From Armatimonadota bacterium (GTDB lineage: Bacteria > Armatimonadota > Fimbriimonadia > Fimbriimonadales > Fimbriimonadaceae), in assembly GCA_020161505.1 (NCBI GenBank), contig JAIUNY010000014.1:1-64000 (forward strand): a stretch of DNA of 64,000 bases, written 5' to 3'. Below, in pieces: positions 33,040 through 43,315 of the stretch (position 1 is the stretch's first letter; every line of letters starts with the position of its first letter). The notes beneath the pieces were generated by a model. That model was not told where the DNA came from. It made no database searches and was given only the letters and a program-made list of their open reading frames with translations. A program made the translations under genes and the position numbers.

Positions 33040-35595
33040 TCAAACCTTCCGCTTCAACTCTTCCAGCATCAGCAGAGCCTGGATCGGGGTGAGGGAGTTC
33101 ACATCGAGCCCTTCCAGGGCTTTCACGACTTCGTGCGATTCCACCTCGAACAAGGTCATCTGTAGGTTTTGCACCGAGGCCGCGACTTGTACTGGCTCCT
33201 CGCGGGAATCGACGCTGGCGAGAACCTCTTCGGCCCGGCGTACGACGCTTGGCGGAACCCCCGCCATTTTGGCGACCTGCAATCCGTAGCTTCGATCCGT
33301 GCCGCCGGGCAGAACCCGGTGCGTCCAAATCACTCGATCCCCGATCTCCTCCACCGAGACCCGGAAGTTTGCGACGCCGCTCATCTGCTCGGCAATCGCG
33401 TTCATCTGGTGATAGTGAGTGGCGAAAAGCGTCTTCACCCTTAGCTTGGCAAGATGCTCCGCCATCGCCCACGCAATCGCAAGGCCATCAAACGTGCTCG
33501 TCCCCCGGCCTACTTCGTCGAGAATCACCAGGCTGCGCTCGGTGGCGTTGTTCAGAATGTTCGCGCTCTCGACCATCTCAACCATAAAGGTCGATTGCCC
33601 AAGCGCGATCTCGTCTTTCGCCCCGATGCGGGTGAAAATGCGGTCGCAGAGTCCAAGTTTGCATGAACTAGCCGGAACAAAACTCCCGATCTGCGCCATG
33701 AGGGCGATCAGTGCACTTTGCCGCAAATATGTCGATTTCCCGCTCATGTTCGGGCCAGTCAGCACGACAAGCCGCGTCTGATCGCCGAGCGATAGATCGT
33801 TGGGGACAAACTTGCCCACCTGGGCATCGACCACCGGGTGCCGACCCTCGTGGATCTCGATGATGTCCTCCTCCACGAGTTCGGGGCGGACGTATCGGTT
33901 TCGCAGGGCGGCTTCCGTTAGGCTCCCCAGCACGTCGAGCTCGGCAATGGCCCGTGCGGTCTTGAGCAACGCGGGGCCATGCGCAGAAACCTTGTCCCGA
34001 ATCTTCTCGAAAAGGCTGACTTCCAGAGCAATCGCTTTTTCTTCGGCACCCAGGACGGCAGACTCGTGCTCTTTGAGCTCGGCGGTGATGTACCGCTCCG
34101 CATTCGCGAGAGTCTGCTTGCGGATGTAGTGCTCTGGCACCTTGCTCAGATGCGCGGCACTGACTTCCAGGTAGTAGCCAAACACGGAGTTGTAGCCAAC
34201 CTTCAGCTTGTCGATTCCTGTAGCCGCCCTTTCTTGGCTTTCCAGCTTGGCGATGAACTGCTTGCCGTTCTTGCTCAGCTCGCGCAAAGCATCAAGTTCT
34301 GCGTCATATCCTGGACGAATCACGCCACCATCCCGGGCGACCAGAGGGGCCTCCGCGACGATGGAGCGGCGCAGAATATCGGCGAGATCTTCGTGCAAGT
34401 GAAGGTTCTGGCGAAGCGTGTGCAGATGCTCCAAGGCGACTTTGCGCAAGGCATCGTCCACATCGGGCAGGGCTTCGAGCGATTGGAGAAGGCTCGAAAG
34501 ATCACGCGGGGAGGCCAGCCCGGTCGCACACCGAGACACCAACCGCTCGATATCGGCAATCTTCTTGAGGGCATCCCGCAGATCGCCCCGAACCAGCGCA
34601 TGCCCCGCGAGGCGCTCTATCGCGCCATGCCTCTGGGTGATCTCAGCGCGATCCAGAAGCGGTTGATCGATCCAGCGACGGAGCAGCCGCGCTCCCATGC
34701 TCGTGATCGTGTGATCCAGCGTCTGCAGGAGCGTGTTGCGCTTGGTTCCATCGCTGAGGTTTTGCGTCAGCTCAAGACTCCGCCGAGTACTCGGATCGAG
34801 GCGCATGAAGCCATCGACCGAATAAGTCGCGAGGCTATCAACGTGACTCAGATTGAGGCCATTGGACTGAGCGTAGTCGAGCACCATGGTCGCAGCGACA
34901 ATCGCGCCGGTTTTGCCCGCGATGCCAAATCCACCGAGGTTCGCAACCTGAAACTGCTTGAGGAGAGTTTGCTCGGCACGGTGAGCATCGGGCGGAGCCT
35001 TCTCCGTTGTCACGATTCCCAAGCTCTGCTTGGCTGCTTCTGGCCATTCTTCCGTGCCGGGAGTGGTCAGGAGCTCGGCAGGCATCAGCCGCGAAAGCTC
35101 CTGGAGAATGCGCTCGGGGACGCGATCTCCGTCGATTTCGGTGACCAAAAACTCTCCCGTGCTGGGGTCTAACGTGGCGAGCCCGGCCTTTCCATCCACG
35201 ATGCTCACCGCGGCGAGGAAGTTGTTCGCGCCTGCTTGAAGCATCGCATCTTCGAGCAGAGTGCCCGCAGTCAGAACCCGAGTGACCTCCCGACGAACGA
35301 GCCCCTTGGCCTTCTTAGGATCCTCGACCTGATCGCACAGAGCGACCTTGTGCCCCGCCGCCACCAGCCGAGCGAGATACTTCTCGACACTGTGGAACGG
35401 CACGCCGGCCATCGAGATGCGACCATTCTTGCCATCTTCTCGCCCGGTCAGAGTGATTTCCAGAGTGGCGGCGGCGGTCTCAGCGTCCTCCCCATAGAAC
35501 TCATAAAAGTCCCCCACGCGCATCGCCACCAAGACCCCGGGATGGGCATCTTTGGCTTGAAAATACTGCTGAAGCATGGGAGTTTGCGGAATCAC
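33040..35595 (-). CDS. mutS: DNA mismatch repair protein MutS
   Basis: The 851-residue protein has the mismatch-binding FYEFYG (GDFYEFYGED), the clamp and lever domains, and the ATPase: Walker A TGPNMSGKSTYLRQ, LVILDEVGRGTSTFDG as Walker B and signature, and ATHYHQM. MutS finds mismatches and recruits MutL. I chose the GTG at 35595 because the family-conserved TPM-QQY is then at residues 5-10; the first ATG (35577) would cut into it. No strong Shine-Dalgarno sequence is visible. Confidence 0.96.
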   Translation of the reverse strand: MIPQTPMLQQYFQAKDAHPGVLVAMRVGDFYEFYGEDAETAAATLEITLTGREDGKNGRISMAGVPFHSVEKYLARLVAAGHKVALCDQVEDPKKAKGLVRREVTRVLTAGTLLEDAMLQAGANNFLAAVSIVDGKAGLATLDPSTGEFLVTEIDGDRVPERILQELSRLMPAELLTTPGTEEWPEAAKQSLGIVTTEKAPPDAHRAEQTLLKQFQVANLGGFGIAGKTGAIVAATMVLDYAQSNGLNLSHVDSLATYSVDGFMRLDPSTRRSLELTQNLSDGTKRNTLLQTLDHTITSMGARLLRRWIDQPLLDRAEITQRHGAIERLAGHALVRGDLRDALKKIADIERLVSRCATGLASPRDLSSLLQSLEALPDVDDALRKVALEHLHTLRQNLHLHEDLADILRRSIVAEAPLVARDGGVIRPGYDAELDALRELSKNGKQFIAKLESQERAATGIDKLKVGYNSVFGYYLEVSAAHLSKVPEHYIRKQTLANAERYITAELKEHESAVLGAEEKAIALEVSLFEKIRDKVSAHGPALLKTARAIAELDVLGSLTEAALRNRYVRPELVEEDIIEIHEGRHPVVDAQVGKFVPNDLSLGDQTRLVVLTGPNMSGKSTYLRQSALIALMAQIGSFVPASSCKLGLCDRIFTRIGAKDEIALGQSTFMVEMVESANILNNATERSLVILDEVGRGTSTFDGLAIAWAMAEHLAKLRVKTLFATHYHQMNAIAEQMSGVANFRVSVEEIGDRVIWTHRVLPGGTDRSYGLQVAKMAGVPPSVVRRAEEVLASVDSREEPVQVAASVQNLQMTLFEVESHEVVKALEGLDVNSLTPIQALLMLEELKRKV

Positions 35596-35645
35596 GGGCC
35601 AGTGCAAGTATGCCGGGTTTCGGCGGCATGCGCAGAGAGAATGGC

Positions 35646-36419
35646 TCAGAGATCGTCGGATTCTGGCATCAAGCGCGAGTAGTCCACATCGCTGTTGCTC
35701 CAACCGCCATCGATCTTGAGGGTTTGACCGATCATGTAGGGGATTTGCCCATCGAGGAGGGCAATCACGGCGGTTGCGACTTCACGGGCCTCCGCGATTC
35801 TGCGGATCGGCAGCCTGCGCTCGACCATGCGTTTGCGCTCGCCTACCAGCGATTGGCGACTCATCTCGGTAAACGTGAACCCTGGTGCGATCGCGTTGAC
35901 GATGATGCCGTACTGCCCGAGCTCGACGGCGCAGTTGCGGGTGAAGGCCTCGATCGCGGCCTTGCTGGAAGCGTACGCCGTGCGGTCGTATCCACCGATA
36001 CTCGCATGGCCGCTGCTGATGTTCACGATCTGCCCGCCGAGTTCCGCTGCTCTCCAAACCTTCGCCATGGCTTGAGTGAAGTGAAAAACGCCGCCCAAGT
36101 TGATGCGGATAAGCTCATGAAACTCGTCCGGCGACGTCTCCAGAACAGGTTTGCGGAGGATGATCCCCGCGTTGTTGACGAGCCCCGACGGGGTTTTCAT
36201 CGTCTCCTGGATGTCCTCCATGGTGCGGCGCACCTGATCCGGGTCGCCGACATCGCAGCGGAACGACATCGCCCCGTTTCGACACGCAAAAGCGGTCTCG
36301 ATCGCGGCGGACTCGTTGCGATCCACGCAGGCAACCCGATCTCCCTTTTCCGAGAGCGCAAGGGCGATTTCCCGGCCGATTCCCGCTCCCGCTCCCGTAA
36401 CGATGATGACCCTGGGCAC
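35646..36419 (-). CDS. Short-chain dehydrogenase/reductase
   Basis: The 257-residue SDR carries TGAGAGIG for cofactor binding, CVDRNE after strand two (NAD preference), NNAGIIL, catalytic Ser in NISSGHAS, and YASSKAAIEAF. The end MIGQTLKIDGGWS is typical of the FabG/3-oxoacyl-reductase-like group. The GTG start is preceded by CATAAT 6 bases upstream, suggesting a leaderless message. The divergent CCA-adding gene shares a 35-base promoter region. Confidence 0.87.
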   Translation of the reverse strand: MPRVIIVTGAGAGIGREIALALSEKGDRVACVDRNESAAIETAFACRNGAMSFRCDVGDPDQVRRTMEDIQETMKTPSGLVNNAGIILRKPVLETSPDEFHELIRINLGGVFHFTQAMAKVWRAAELGGQIVNISSGHASIGGYDRTAYASSKAAIEAFTRNCAVELGQYGIIVNAIAPGFTFTEMSRQSLVGERKRMVERRLPIRRIAEAREVATAVIALLDGQIPYMIGQTLKIDGGWSNSDVDYSRLMPESDDL

Positions 36420-36454
36420 GGCCTGATTATGTCAAGTCCGCCCATAATCATGCC
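36420..36454. promoter_or_regulatory. Compact divergent promoter region with two leaderless starts
   Basis: Only 35 bases separate the two GTG starts. CATAAT sits exactly 6 bases before each of them (36443-36448 on the plus strand; near 36427-36432 on the minus strand). The plus-strand element is TATAAT-like and both messages would begin at the start codon itself. Confidence 0.55.
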
Positions 36455-37822
36455 GTGATCCATCCGACGCTGGAGCGAATGGCGTTGGCTCTGCGAGCCG
36501 ATGGTTTCACTGCCCCAATTCACTTGGTGGGAGGGGCGGTGCGGGATCACCTGCTCCAGCTTCCCCCACAGAACGACTTTGATCTGGTGGTCGAAGTGGA
36601 TGCAGCGGCGCTTGCTCAGAGAGTCTTTGACCTGGGACTGGCCGATCATCCCCCCGCGATCTACCCCCGATTTGGCACGGCGATGGTCTCGGTGGATGGG
36701 CTCAAAATCGAATTTGTCACCGCCCGCAAAGAGAGCTACGATGCGGATTCCCGCAAGCCCCATGTCGAGCCAGCGTCGTTCCTCGAAGACGCGCTTCGTC
36801 GTGATTTCACGGTCAACGCCCTGGCGATGGATCTCGATTCCGGCGAGGTGATTGATCTCCTTGGCACAGGCCTTGAAGATTTGAAAGCAGGAATCCTGCG
36901 CACCCCGCTCGATCCCCGAGTGACGTTCCAGGATGACCCTCTGCGGATGCTCCGCGCGGTGCGATTCCGCTGGCGATTGGGATTCGCGTACGCCCCAGGC
37001 CTCGCCGAGGCGATCCGGGAATCGAGCCACCGACTCAGCGTGATCAGCCAGGAGAGAATCACCGAGGAGTTCACCAAGATTCTCCTGGGACGAAACCCGC
37101 ACCGCGCGCTTGAAGAGCTTCGCACTCTCGGGCTTCTAAACGGCTGGGCGGACGAACTCTTGGCGATGGTGGGAGTGGAACAAGGGAAGTGGCACCACTT
37201 GGACGTGTGGGGGCACACCTTGGAGGTGGTGAACCATGCAAGTGGCGGGAGTTTGATACTCATGCTCGCGGCACTTCTCCACGATATTGCCAAGCCTCGC
37301 ACTCGGAGCATCGATGAGGCTGGTCAAACGCGGTTTTTCAGCCATGAAAACATCGGGGCTGAGATGGCGCATGAGATGTGCGTCCGCTGGAGATTCTCCC
37401 AAGAAACCGCCCGCGACGTCGCGCTGCTCGTGAAAAACCACATGCGGCTCTGTTCTGCGCCGGAACTCAGCGATTCCGCCGCGCGTCGAATCATCCGCGA
37501 CCTCGGGCCGCTGCTCGAAACGTGGCTCGATCTGATCGACTGCGACGCCAAGGGACTCAAGGCCGGGGTTCGAACGCTTGATATCGAGAAAGTCCGGGCC
37601 CAGCTGCGTGAGGTTGAACAAGCGACCCCGGCAAAGATGCTCGAAAGCCCGCTCACCGGACGGCAGATCATGTCGATCCTTGGCGTGGAGTCGGGTGAGA
37701 TCGTTGGGCAGGCAAAGGCTTTTCTGACCGAGCAAGTTTTGATCGGCGAACTGATCCCGGGCGATGAGGCGAAGGCAACCGACGTCTTGAAAGAGTGGGC
37801 CCGCAACCGGGAGAATTCGTAA
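36455..37822 (+). CDS. CCA-adding tRNA nucleotidyltransferase / poly(A) polymerase family
   Basis: The N-terminal catalytic head has LVGGAVRDHLL and DFDLVVE, the metal-binding acidic pair, followed by FLEDALRRDFTVNALAMD and the neck segment DDPLRMLRAVRF. After about residue 250 an HD domain follows (HHLDVWGHTLEVV, LLHDIAKP). The 455-residue enzyme adds or repairs the CCA end of tRNAs. Since the three tRNA genes here encode CCA, its main role may be repair. The class assignment is firm; distinguishing CCA addition from A-addition is not possible by eye. Confidence 0.9.
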   Translation: MIHPTLERMALALRADGFTAPIHLVGGAVRDHLLQLPPQNDFDLVVEVDAAALAQRVFDLGLADHPPAIYPRFGTAMVSVDGLKIEFVTARKESYDADSRKPHVEPASFLEDALRRDFTVNALAMDLDSGEVIDLLGTGLEDLKAGILRTPLDPRVTFQDDPLRMLRAVRFRWRLGFAYAPGLAEAIRESSHRLSVISQERITEEFTKILLGRNPHRALEELRTLGLLNGWADELLAMVGVEQGKWHHLDVWGHTLEVVNHASGGSLILMLAALLHDIAKPRTRSIDEAGQTRFFSHENIGAEMAHEMCVRWRFSQETARDVALLVKNHMRLCSAPELSDSAARRIIRDLGPLLETWLDLIDCDAKGLKAGVRTLDIEKVRAQLREVEQATPAKMLESPLTGRQIMSILGVESGEIVGQAKAFLTEQVLIGELIPGDEAKATDVLKEWARNRENS

Positions 37823-37874
37823 GCCGTACAATCTGCCAAACTGGCGCAGAACCACCAAGTTTCCTGGAGCAAGC

Positions 37875-38966
37875 GTGACGGAACACACCTCAAAAAACGG
37901 GCTGATCATTTTCTGGCTCATCACCATCGCCCTCGTTGTGGCGGCGTCGATGATCGTCTCGCCCTTCCTGCCCGCGATCCTCTGGGCCACCGTGTTCAGC
38001 ATCCTGCTGTACCCGCAGTTTCTCAAGATGGTCGAGAAGGGTTGGAATCGCACAGTGGCGGCTCTCACCGTGACCCTGATGCCTGCATTCATCCTGATTC
38101 TTCCGGTTGTCGTGATGGGAAGCATTGCCGGTGTTCAGGTGGTGAGCTACGCCAATGAGCTCTTCCAGCAGACCAAAACTGGCGGTAGCTCCGCGCTGCT
38201 TCACACCGTCGCTTCGGAAATCGACTCGGCGATCCAGCCGATTTTGCTCCAGGTGGGGGTGGCGAACGTCAACCTCGCGGACGTGATCACCAAGAACAGC
38301 GACAAGATCACGGAAAACATCTCTGGCCCGCTCACCAATGGCCTCAAGAGTTTTGTCATCACGATCGTCACCCTCGTCATCTCGCTGCTGACGATGTTCT
38401 TCATGGTCCGCGATGGGCACAACATGAAGGGAGTGCTCGAAGAAATCATCCCTCTGCCGAAGGACGTCGTCGAAGGGATTCTCCAGCGAGTTGCGATCAC
38501 GGTGCGCTCGGTGTTCATCGGCGTGGTGATGGTCTCGATCATTCAAGGCACGCTCGCGGGAATCGCTTACTGGATTTGCGGAGTTCCGGGAGCCCTTGTT
38601 TGGATGCTCGTCACGACCGTTCTCTGCATGATCCCGCTTCTCGGATCGCCGATTGCCTACGTGCCGATCAGTCTTTCGCTCATCCTCCAGGGCAAGACCA
38701 CTGAGGGCGTTGGTCTGCTGCTCTTCGGCTTCCTCGTGATTTCGCAGATCGACAACATCTTGAGGCCGTTCTTCATCGGGGCCAGCGCAAAGCTTCATCC
38801 GATGCCGATCTTCTTCTCGCTTCTGGGTGGAGTGCTCGTGCTCGGGCCGGTCGGCCTGATGGCGGGGCCGATGATCCTCACGCTCCTGCTTGCCGTCACC
38901 GATATCCTGCGCGCCAAAAAGAAACTCGACGACGAACAAGCCGAGTTGACCCCGGACCCGGCATGA
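37875..38966 (+). CDS. AI-2E family transporter (PerM-like)
   Basis: The 363-residue membrane protein has about eight hydrophobic segments (LIIFWLITIALVVAASMIV near the start, then FVITIVTLVISLLTMFF and others). It carries the family's conserved PFLPAILWA, the middle PLPKDVVEGI and the late VLVLGPVGLMAGP. AI-2E proteins were named for autoinducer export but also act as ion antiporters; which applies here is unknown. The C-terminus is charged and cytosolic. The start is GTG. Confidence 0.88.
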   Translation: MTEHTSKNGLIIFWLITIALVVAASMIVSPFLPAILWATVFSILLYPQFLKMVEKGWNRTVAALTVTLMPAFILILPVVVMGSIAGVQVVSYANELFQQTKTGGSSALLHTVASEIDSAIQPILLQVGVANVNLADVITKNSDKITENISGPLTNGLKSFVITIVTLVISLLTMFFMVRDGHNMKGVLEEIIPLPKDVVEGILQRVAITVRSVFIGVVMVSIIQGTLAGIAYWICGVPGALVWMLVTTVLCMIPLLGSPIAYVPISLSLILQGKTTEGVGLLLFGFLVISQIDNILRPFFIGASAKLHPMPIFFSLLGGVLVLGPVGLMAGPMILTLLLAVTDILRAKKKLDDEQAELTPDPA

Positions 38967-38995
38967 GCAGAGGGTGCAGGCTGTAAGCTAGCGCC

Positions 38996-40441
38996 ATGTC
39001 TGAAGCCACCGAATCGACCACGAAGCCGGAAGAGAAGAAGAAAGAACCGAAGGTTCTCGTCGAAGAGCCAGCCGTGATTCGCCAAGGTGAAGTCGCGGGA
39101 ATCCGCTACACCGTCGAGACCGGTCGTCTTCCGATCAAAAACGAGAAGGAAGAGATCGAGGCTCTTGTTTTTTATCACTACTACAAGCGAGAGGGCGCGG
39201 GCGAGAATCGCCCTCTGATGTTCAGCTTCAACGGGGGGCCGGGCTCGCCGTCGCTTTGGCTTCACCTCGGTGCGCTTGGCCCCTATCGGGCGCAGATGAC
39301 TCCGGAGGGTGATATGCCTCCGCCACCTTTCAAGCTCGTTCCGAACCCCGAGACCTGGCTGGAATTTGCCGATTTGGTGCTCATCGATCCGGTTGGAACG
39401 GGATTTAGCCGGGCCAAGGACGAGGAAACGGCGAAGAAATTCTGGGGCGTCAAGGGGGATATCGAGGGCAACGCTGAGTTCATTCGGCTTTTCCTGACCC
39501 GCAAGTGCCGGTTCGCCTCACCGCTCTATCTCGCCGGGGAAAGCTACGGAACCACGCGAGCCGCAGGAATCTCCGGGCACCTTATCGAGCGGGGCATCGC
39601 CTTCAATGGCATTGTGCTTGTCAGTTCGATTATCAACTTCCAGACCGCTGATTTCACCAAGGGCAACGATCTTCCGTACACCCTGTATCTGCCGACCTAC
39701 ACCGCGACCGCGCACTATCACGGGCAGATCACGGGCGACTTGCAAGATCGAATCAACGAGGCCCGAGAATTTGCTCTTGGGGATTACACGCTCGCCCTTG
39801 CCCAAGGCGACAACCTGAGCGACGAACGGCGGGCGGATATCCGCAAGCGACTCAGCGGCCTCACCGGCCTCAGCGAGGAGTATCTCGACTTGTGCGATCT
39901 TCGCCCTCATATCTGGAAGTTCTGCAAGGAGCTCCTGCGCAAGGAGCGCCGATCCGTGGGGCGGCTCGACAGCCGGTTCAAGGGCATCGATGACCTCTCG
40001 CAAGGGGTGAATGAAGGCCCGGAACACGACCCGAGCATGAGCCTTCTGATGGGGCCCTATGCGTCGCTCTACTGCCAGTACGCCCGCGAGCAGTGCGGAT
40101 TCGAGACCGATCTCGAATATCACATCTTCCGCGGGATCAAAAAGCCATGGGATTGGGGCTCCGCCCGAGATGGCTTCCCGGATACGAGCGATGCCCTTCG
40201 CAAAGCGATGAGCCGGAACCCTCACATGGGCGTGTTTGTCGCGAGTGGATACTACGATCTGGCAACCCCGTTCTTTGCGACGGAGTACACGGTCAGTCAC
40301 ATGGGACTCGACCCCTCGCTCAAGAAGAACATCGAGATTCGCGAATACGAGGCGGGCCACATGATGTATATCCACGAGGGATCGCTGAGCAAGCTCGCCA
40401 CCGAGGTACGGGAGTTTGTCGCTCGAACGCGGGGTTCTTGA
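38996..40441 (+). CDS. S10 family serine carboxypeptidase-like peptidase
   Basis: The 481-residue protein has the oxyanion region FSFNGGPGSPSLWLHLG, the nucleophile motif AGESYGTTR, the acid in VASGYYDLATPF, and the catalytic His in YEAGHMMY. These are diagnostic of S10 peptidases, which remove C-terminal residues. The N-terminus is Glu/Lys-rich and shows no signal peptide, so it seems to act in the cytosol. TAAGCT lies 6 bases before the ATG, a leaderless-type start. Confidence 0.9.
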   Translation: MSEATESTTKPEEKKKEPKVLVEEPAVIRQGEVAGIRYTVETGRLPIKNEKEEIEALVFYHYYKREGAGENRPLMFSFNGGPGSPSLWLHLGALGPYRAQMTPEGDMPPPPFKLVPNPETWLEFADLVLIDPVGTGFSRAKDEETAKKFWGVKGDIEGNAEFIRLFLTRKCRFASPLYLAGESYGTTRAAGISGHLIERGIAFNGIVLVSSIINFQTADFTKGNDLPYTLYLPTYTATAHYHGQITGDLQDRINEAREFALGDYTLALAQGDNLSDERRADIRKRLSGLTGLSEEYLDLCDLRPHIWKFCKELLRKERRSVGRLDSRFKGIDDLSQGVNEGPEHDPSMSLLMGPYASLYCQYAREQCGFETDLEYHIFRGIKKPWDWGSARDGFPDTSDALRKAMSRNPHMGVFVASGYYDLATPFFATEYTVSHMGLDPSLKKNIEIREYEAGHMMYIHEGSLSKLATEVREFVARTRGS

Positions 40442-40477
40442 GCCGGGAGCGGCTCTCTTTTGAGGTAAACCACCAGC

Positions 40478-41677
40478 ATGAACCCCACCCTGCAGAACTG
40501 GCTCGCCGATGAGATTCAAGGCCTGAAGGATCAGCATCTCTACAAAACTCCCCGCATCCTGGAGAGCCCAGCCGGCGGGCGAGTGATGATGGACGGGAAG
40601 TCGGTCATCAACCTGAGCAGCAACAACTATCTCGGCCTCGCGAATCACCCCAAGGTGCGCGAGGCGGCGTTGGAAGCGGTCGAAAAGTGGGGCGTCGGGG
40701 CCGGCGCGGTTCGATGGATCGGCGGCACGATGTCGGTTCACCAGGAGCTGGAGGAGCGTCTTGCCAAGTTCAAAAAAACCGAGGCCGTTCTCGTCTTCAC
40801 CGGCGGATTCACCGCGAACTCGGGTTGTATCCCGGCGGTTCTCACGAAGGAAGATGTGGTCATCAGCGATGAACTGAACCACGCTTCGATCATCGACGGC
40901 GTCCGACTTTCTCCTGCGGCGTACCGGAAGTCGGAAGGCTGGGTGTATGGCCACAAGAACATGGATGAACTGGAGGATTGTCTCCAGCGAGCGCAGGGCT
41001 TCAAGAAGCGCATGATCATCACCGACGGCGTGTTCAGCATGGATGGCGACATCGCCCCCTTGCCGCAGATCGTTGAGTTGGCGGAAAAGTACGATGCCTT
41101 CGTGATGGTGGATGATGCCCACGCGAGCGGCGTTCTCGGCAAAAATGGCGCGGGAACCGCGAGTCACTTCGACCTCTATGGCCGGGTGGATATCCAGCTC
41201 GGCACCCTCAGCAAGGCTCTTGGCGTGATCGGCGGATACATCGCAGGGTCGGCTTCCCTGAAGGAATGGCTGATCAATCGCGGGCGACCGTATCTATTCA
41301 GCACCGCGCATCCTCCGATGGTCGCGGCGGCCCTCATTGCCGCGCTGGAAATCATGGAGAACGATCCTGAGCCGATGCGCAAGCTCTGGGACAACGCTCG
41401 CAAGTGGAAGGAGATGCTCCACGGAGCCGGGTTCGATACGATGGGGAGCGAGACTCCGATCACCCCGGTGGTGTTCGGGGAAGAGAAGGCGGCTCAGCTC
41501 GCCGAAAAGCTCCTCTGGGAAGAAGGAGTTTATGCCCTCGCGATTGTCTATCCCACGGTGGGGCTCGGCAAGGCTCGCATCCGCACGATGCCCAACGCGA
41601 CTCACACTGATCAAGATCTCGAAGACGCGCTGAAGGCTTTCATCAAGGTTCGGGATGCGGTGAAGGCTGCGGTTTAG
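40478..41677 (+). CDS. kbl: Glycine C-acetyltransferase (2-amino-3-ketobutyrate CoA ligase)
   Basis: The 399-residue alpha-oxoamine synthase has [14 protein letters not shown], the [10 protein letters not shown] segment, [21 protein letters not shown], and the PLP lysine in GTLSKALG. Kbl turns 2-amino-3-ketobutyrate and CoA into glycine and acetyl-CoA in threonine breakdown; related synthases use other amino acids. No threonine dehydrogenase gene lies next to it. It is monocistronic and followed by strong hairpins. Confidence 0.9.
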   Translation: MNPTLQNWLADEIQGLKDQHLYKTPRILESPAGGRVMMDGKSVINLSSNNYLGLANHPKVREAALEAVEKWGVGAGAVRWIGGTMSVHQELEERLAKFKKTEAVLVFTGGFTANSGCIPAVLTKEDVVISDELNHASIIDGVRLSPAAYRKSEGWVYGHKNMDELEDCLQRAQGFKKRMIITDGVFSMDGDIAPLPQIVELAEKYDAFVMVDDAHASGVLGKNGAGTASHFDLYGRVDIQLGTLSKALGVIGGYIAGSASLKEWLINRGRPYLFSTAHPPMVAAALIAALEIMENDPEPMRKLWDNARKWKEMLHGAGFDTMGSETPITPVVFGEEKAAQLAEKLLWEEGVYALAIVYPTVGLGKARIRTMPNATHTDQDLEDALKAFIKVRDAVKAAV

Positions 41678-41702
41678 GCCTCTCCTGCCGAAGTAGCTTG
41701 CC

Positions 41703-41748
41703 AAAAACGAAAAAAGGCCGGACGCTCACCCTTGCGGGCCGTCCGGCC
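41703..41748 (-). terminator. Terminator of the PDZ-hydrolase gene
   Basis: A perfect 9-bp stem (GGCCGGACG at 41716-41724 with CGTCCGGCC at 41740-41748) is followed on the minus strand by TTTTTTCGTTTTT. It serves the leftward hydrolase gene that ends 90 bases before it. Confidence 0.75.
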
Positions 41749-41781
41749 GAACTGTGTCGCATGCCTTACCGTGCGATACAG

Positions 41782-41809
41782 AACCGGGGAACCTGCTGGT
41801 TCCCCGGTT
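41782..41809 (+). terminator. Strong 11-bp hairpin between kbl and the PDZ-hydrolase gene
   Basis: AACCGGGGAAC (41782-41792) pairs perfectly with GTTCCCCGGTT (41799-41809) around a 6-base loop. A T-rich stretch (TCTCGGTGCTTTT) follows on the plus strand, so it may end kbl transcription; it may also act on the opposite strand. Confidence 0.55.
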
Positions 41810-41838
41810 TCTCGGTGCTTTTCCCGGATATCCGGGAG

Positions 41839-43176
41839 TCAGTTCTGCTTGTCCGCGTCCGCGAGCTGCTGATCGATCCAGTCGGACATCGTCTTGACCG
41901 CGTTGCTATTGAACGTCCCCGTCATCATGGATCGATAGGATTCTTGCCAGCCCGTGGTGGTTCTGAACCCGTGATCGGCGTTGTCGATTCGCACATAGGT
42001 TGCCATGCCGGGCTTGCGCGCGTTCAGATGATCGCGGATCATGAAGTGATCCTCCTCGGTCGAGACAAAATCCCACTGACCCCACATCACGAGGGTTCGG
42101 GCATCGACCTTGTCCCAGAGTTCCGGATAGTTCAGCTGGGCGAGCTGTCGCCAGAACCCGAGCGTTCGGCCCTGGTAGCGGTCGCCTTGAGGGAATTCGG
42201 CGGCGATTTCCTCCTTGAACTGCGGATACCGTTCGGCGACTTCGGACGGCGCGATACCCTCTTGCATCACGAGCGAGTGGATGACCGCGGTGGACTTCAG
42301 CCTGTTCTGGACTTCGGCCCGGCCCGCGCCGCCCAGGATCAGCTGTCGGCGGATGTTCTCCAGCCAGTACTCCGTCCAGGTTTTGTAGATGGTCGAGGCG
42401 GGAATGAACCCAAACACCGGCTCCTGGCTGACCACCCACGGGCCGAAGGTGCCCCCCATGCTGTGGCCGAAAATGAAGGTTCGGTCGGCGCGGGCGTAGG
42501 GTTGCTTCTTGATGTATCGCAGGGCTTGCAGATAGACATCCCCTTCGGTGACGAAATCGGTATCGTTGTAAGGGCCACCTTCGGCATCGCCCATCCCGGG
42601 CTTTTCCACGCGAAGCGTCACAAAATCACGCTTGGCAAATGGCTGAAGGAACTCGATGTAGGGCCCACTTTGTCCGCTGAGCGCGTAATCCATGCTGAAG
42701 GCACCCAGGCCTTGCATCATCATGAACACAGGGAACTTGCCCGCCTTTTTCGGCTTGGTGATAATGACCCGGATCCGTTTTCCGTTGCTCACGACGTGCT
42801 CGTAGAGAACATCGTAGTCGGGCGAGACTTCGCGCGGTCGCTCCTTGAGGAGCAGTTTGATCTCCGTCTCTTTGCCGTCTCGCTTGATGACGAGCGTCAT
42901 GGTCTCGCCGGAGACGCGCTTCATCAGGGCCTGAGTGATCTCAGCGGGGCTGGCGACCGAGACTCCATCCATCTTGAGGATTTGATCGCCGACTCTGAGG
43001 GTGCCCTCAGCGGAGAGACCAGGCAACACGCCTTGGATCGTCGTGGTGCCTTGCTGGAACTGAGCACCGAGCGCCGGCTTTCGGGGAAGCGGATTTCGAG
43101 TCGCTGAAACAGCGGCGGGGTTCGCGGCGGAAAGCAGGCTCACCACAGAGAGGGCGGCCGTCGCGGAGATAAACAT
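41839..43176 (-). CDS. Exported alpha/beta hydrolase with N-terminal PDZ domain
   Basis: The 445-residue protein has a probable signal peptide (FISATAALSVVSLLSAANPAA). A PDZ domain follows at residues 40-110 (VLPGLSAEGTLRVGDQILKMDG), then an alpha/beta hydrolase with nucleophile in FGHSMGGTFG, acid region WGQWDFVS, and His in IDNADHGFR. The hydrolase resembles S9-type peptidases and acyl esterases. PDZ domains joined to such hydrolases may guide protein substrates. It lies alone and convergent with kbl. Confidence 0.8.
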   Translation of the reverse strand: MFISATAALSVVSLLSAANPAAVSATRNPLPRKPALGAQFQQGTTTIQGVLPGLSAEGTLRVGDQILKMDGVSVASPAEITQALMKRVSGETMTLVIKRDGKETEIKLLLKERPREVSPDYDVLYEHVVSNGKRIRVIITKPKKAGKFPVFMMMQGLGAFSMDYALSGQSGPYIEFLQPFAKRDFVTLRVEKPGMGDAEGGPYNDTDFVTEGDVYLQALRYIKKQPYARADRTFIFGHSMGGTFGPWVVSQEPVFGFIPASTIYKTWTEYWLENIRRQLILGGAGRAEVQNRLKSTAVIHSLVMQEGIAPSEVAERYPQFKEEIAAEFPQGDRYQGRTLGFWRQLAQLNYPELWDKVDARTLVMWGQWDFVSTEEDHFMIRDHLNARKPGMATYVRIDNADHGFRTTTGWQESYRSMMTGTFNSNAVKTMSDWIDQQLADADKQN

Positions 43177-43315
43177 CGCCTTTCCATACGGACGGGCGCG
43201 CCGGAGCGGTTCCGGAAATTATTCCATTCTGTAATAAAGAAGTCGGAAGGGGCTTCCGAACGGAAAAGGGCTCCGGCTCAGTCGCCGAAGCCCTCGTCCG
43301 CCCGGTCGCCCTCAA

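Noticed and set aside
39518-41167. 549-codon frame antisense to the S10 peptidase and kbl
   Set aside because: It spans two well-supported genes and their gap, and has no recognisable domain.
41698-43107. 469-codon frame antisense to the PDZ-hydrolase
   Set aside because: Mirror of a real gene; no domain or start signal.
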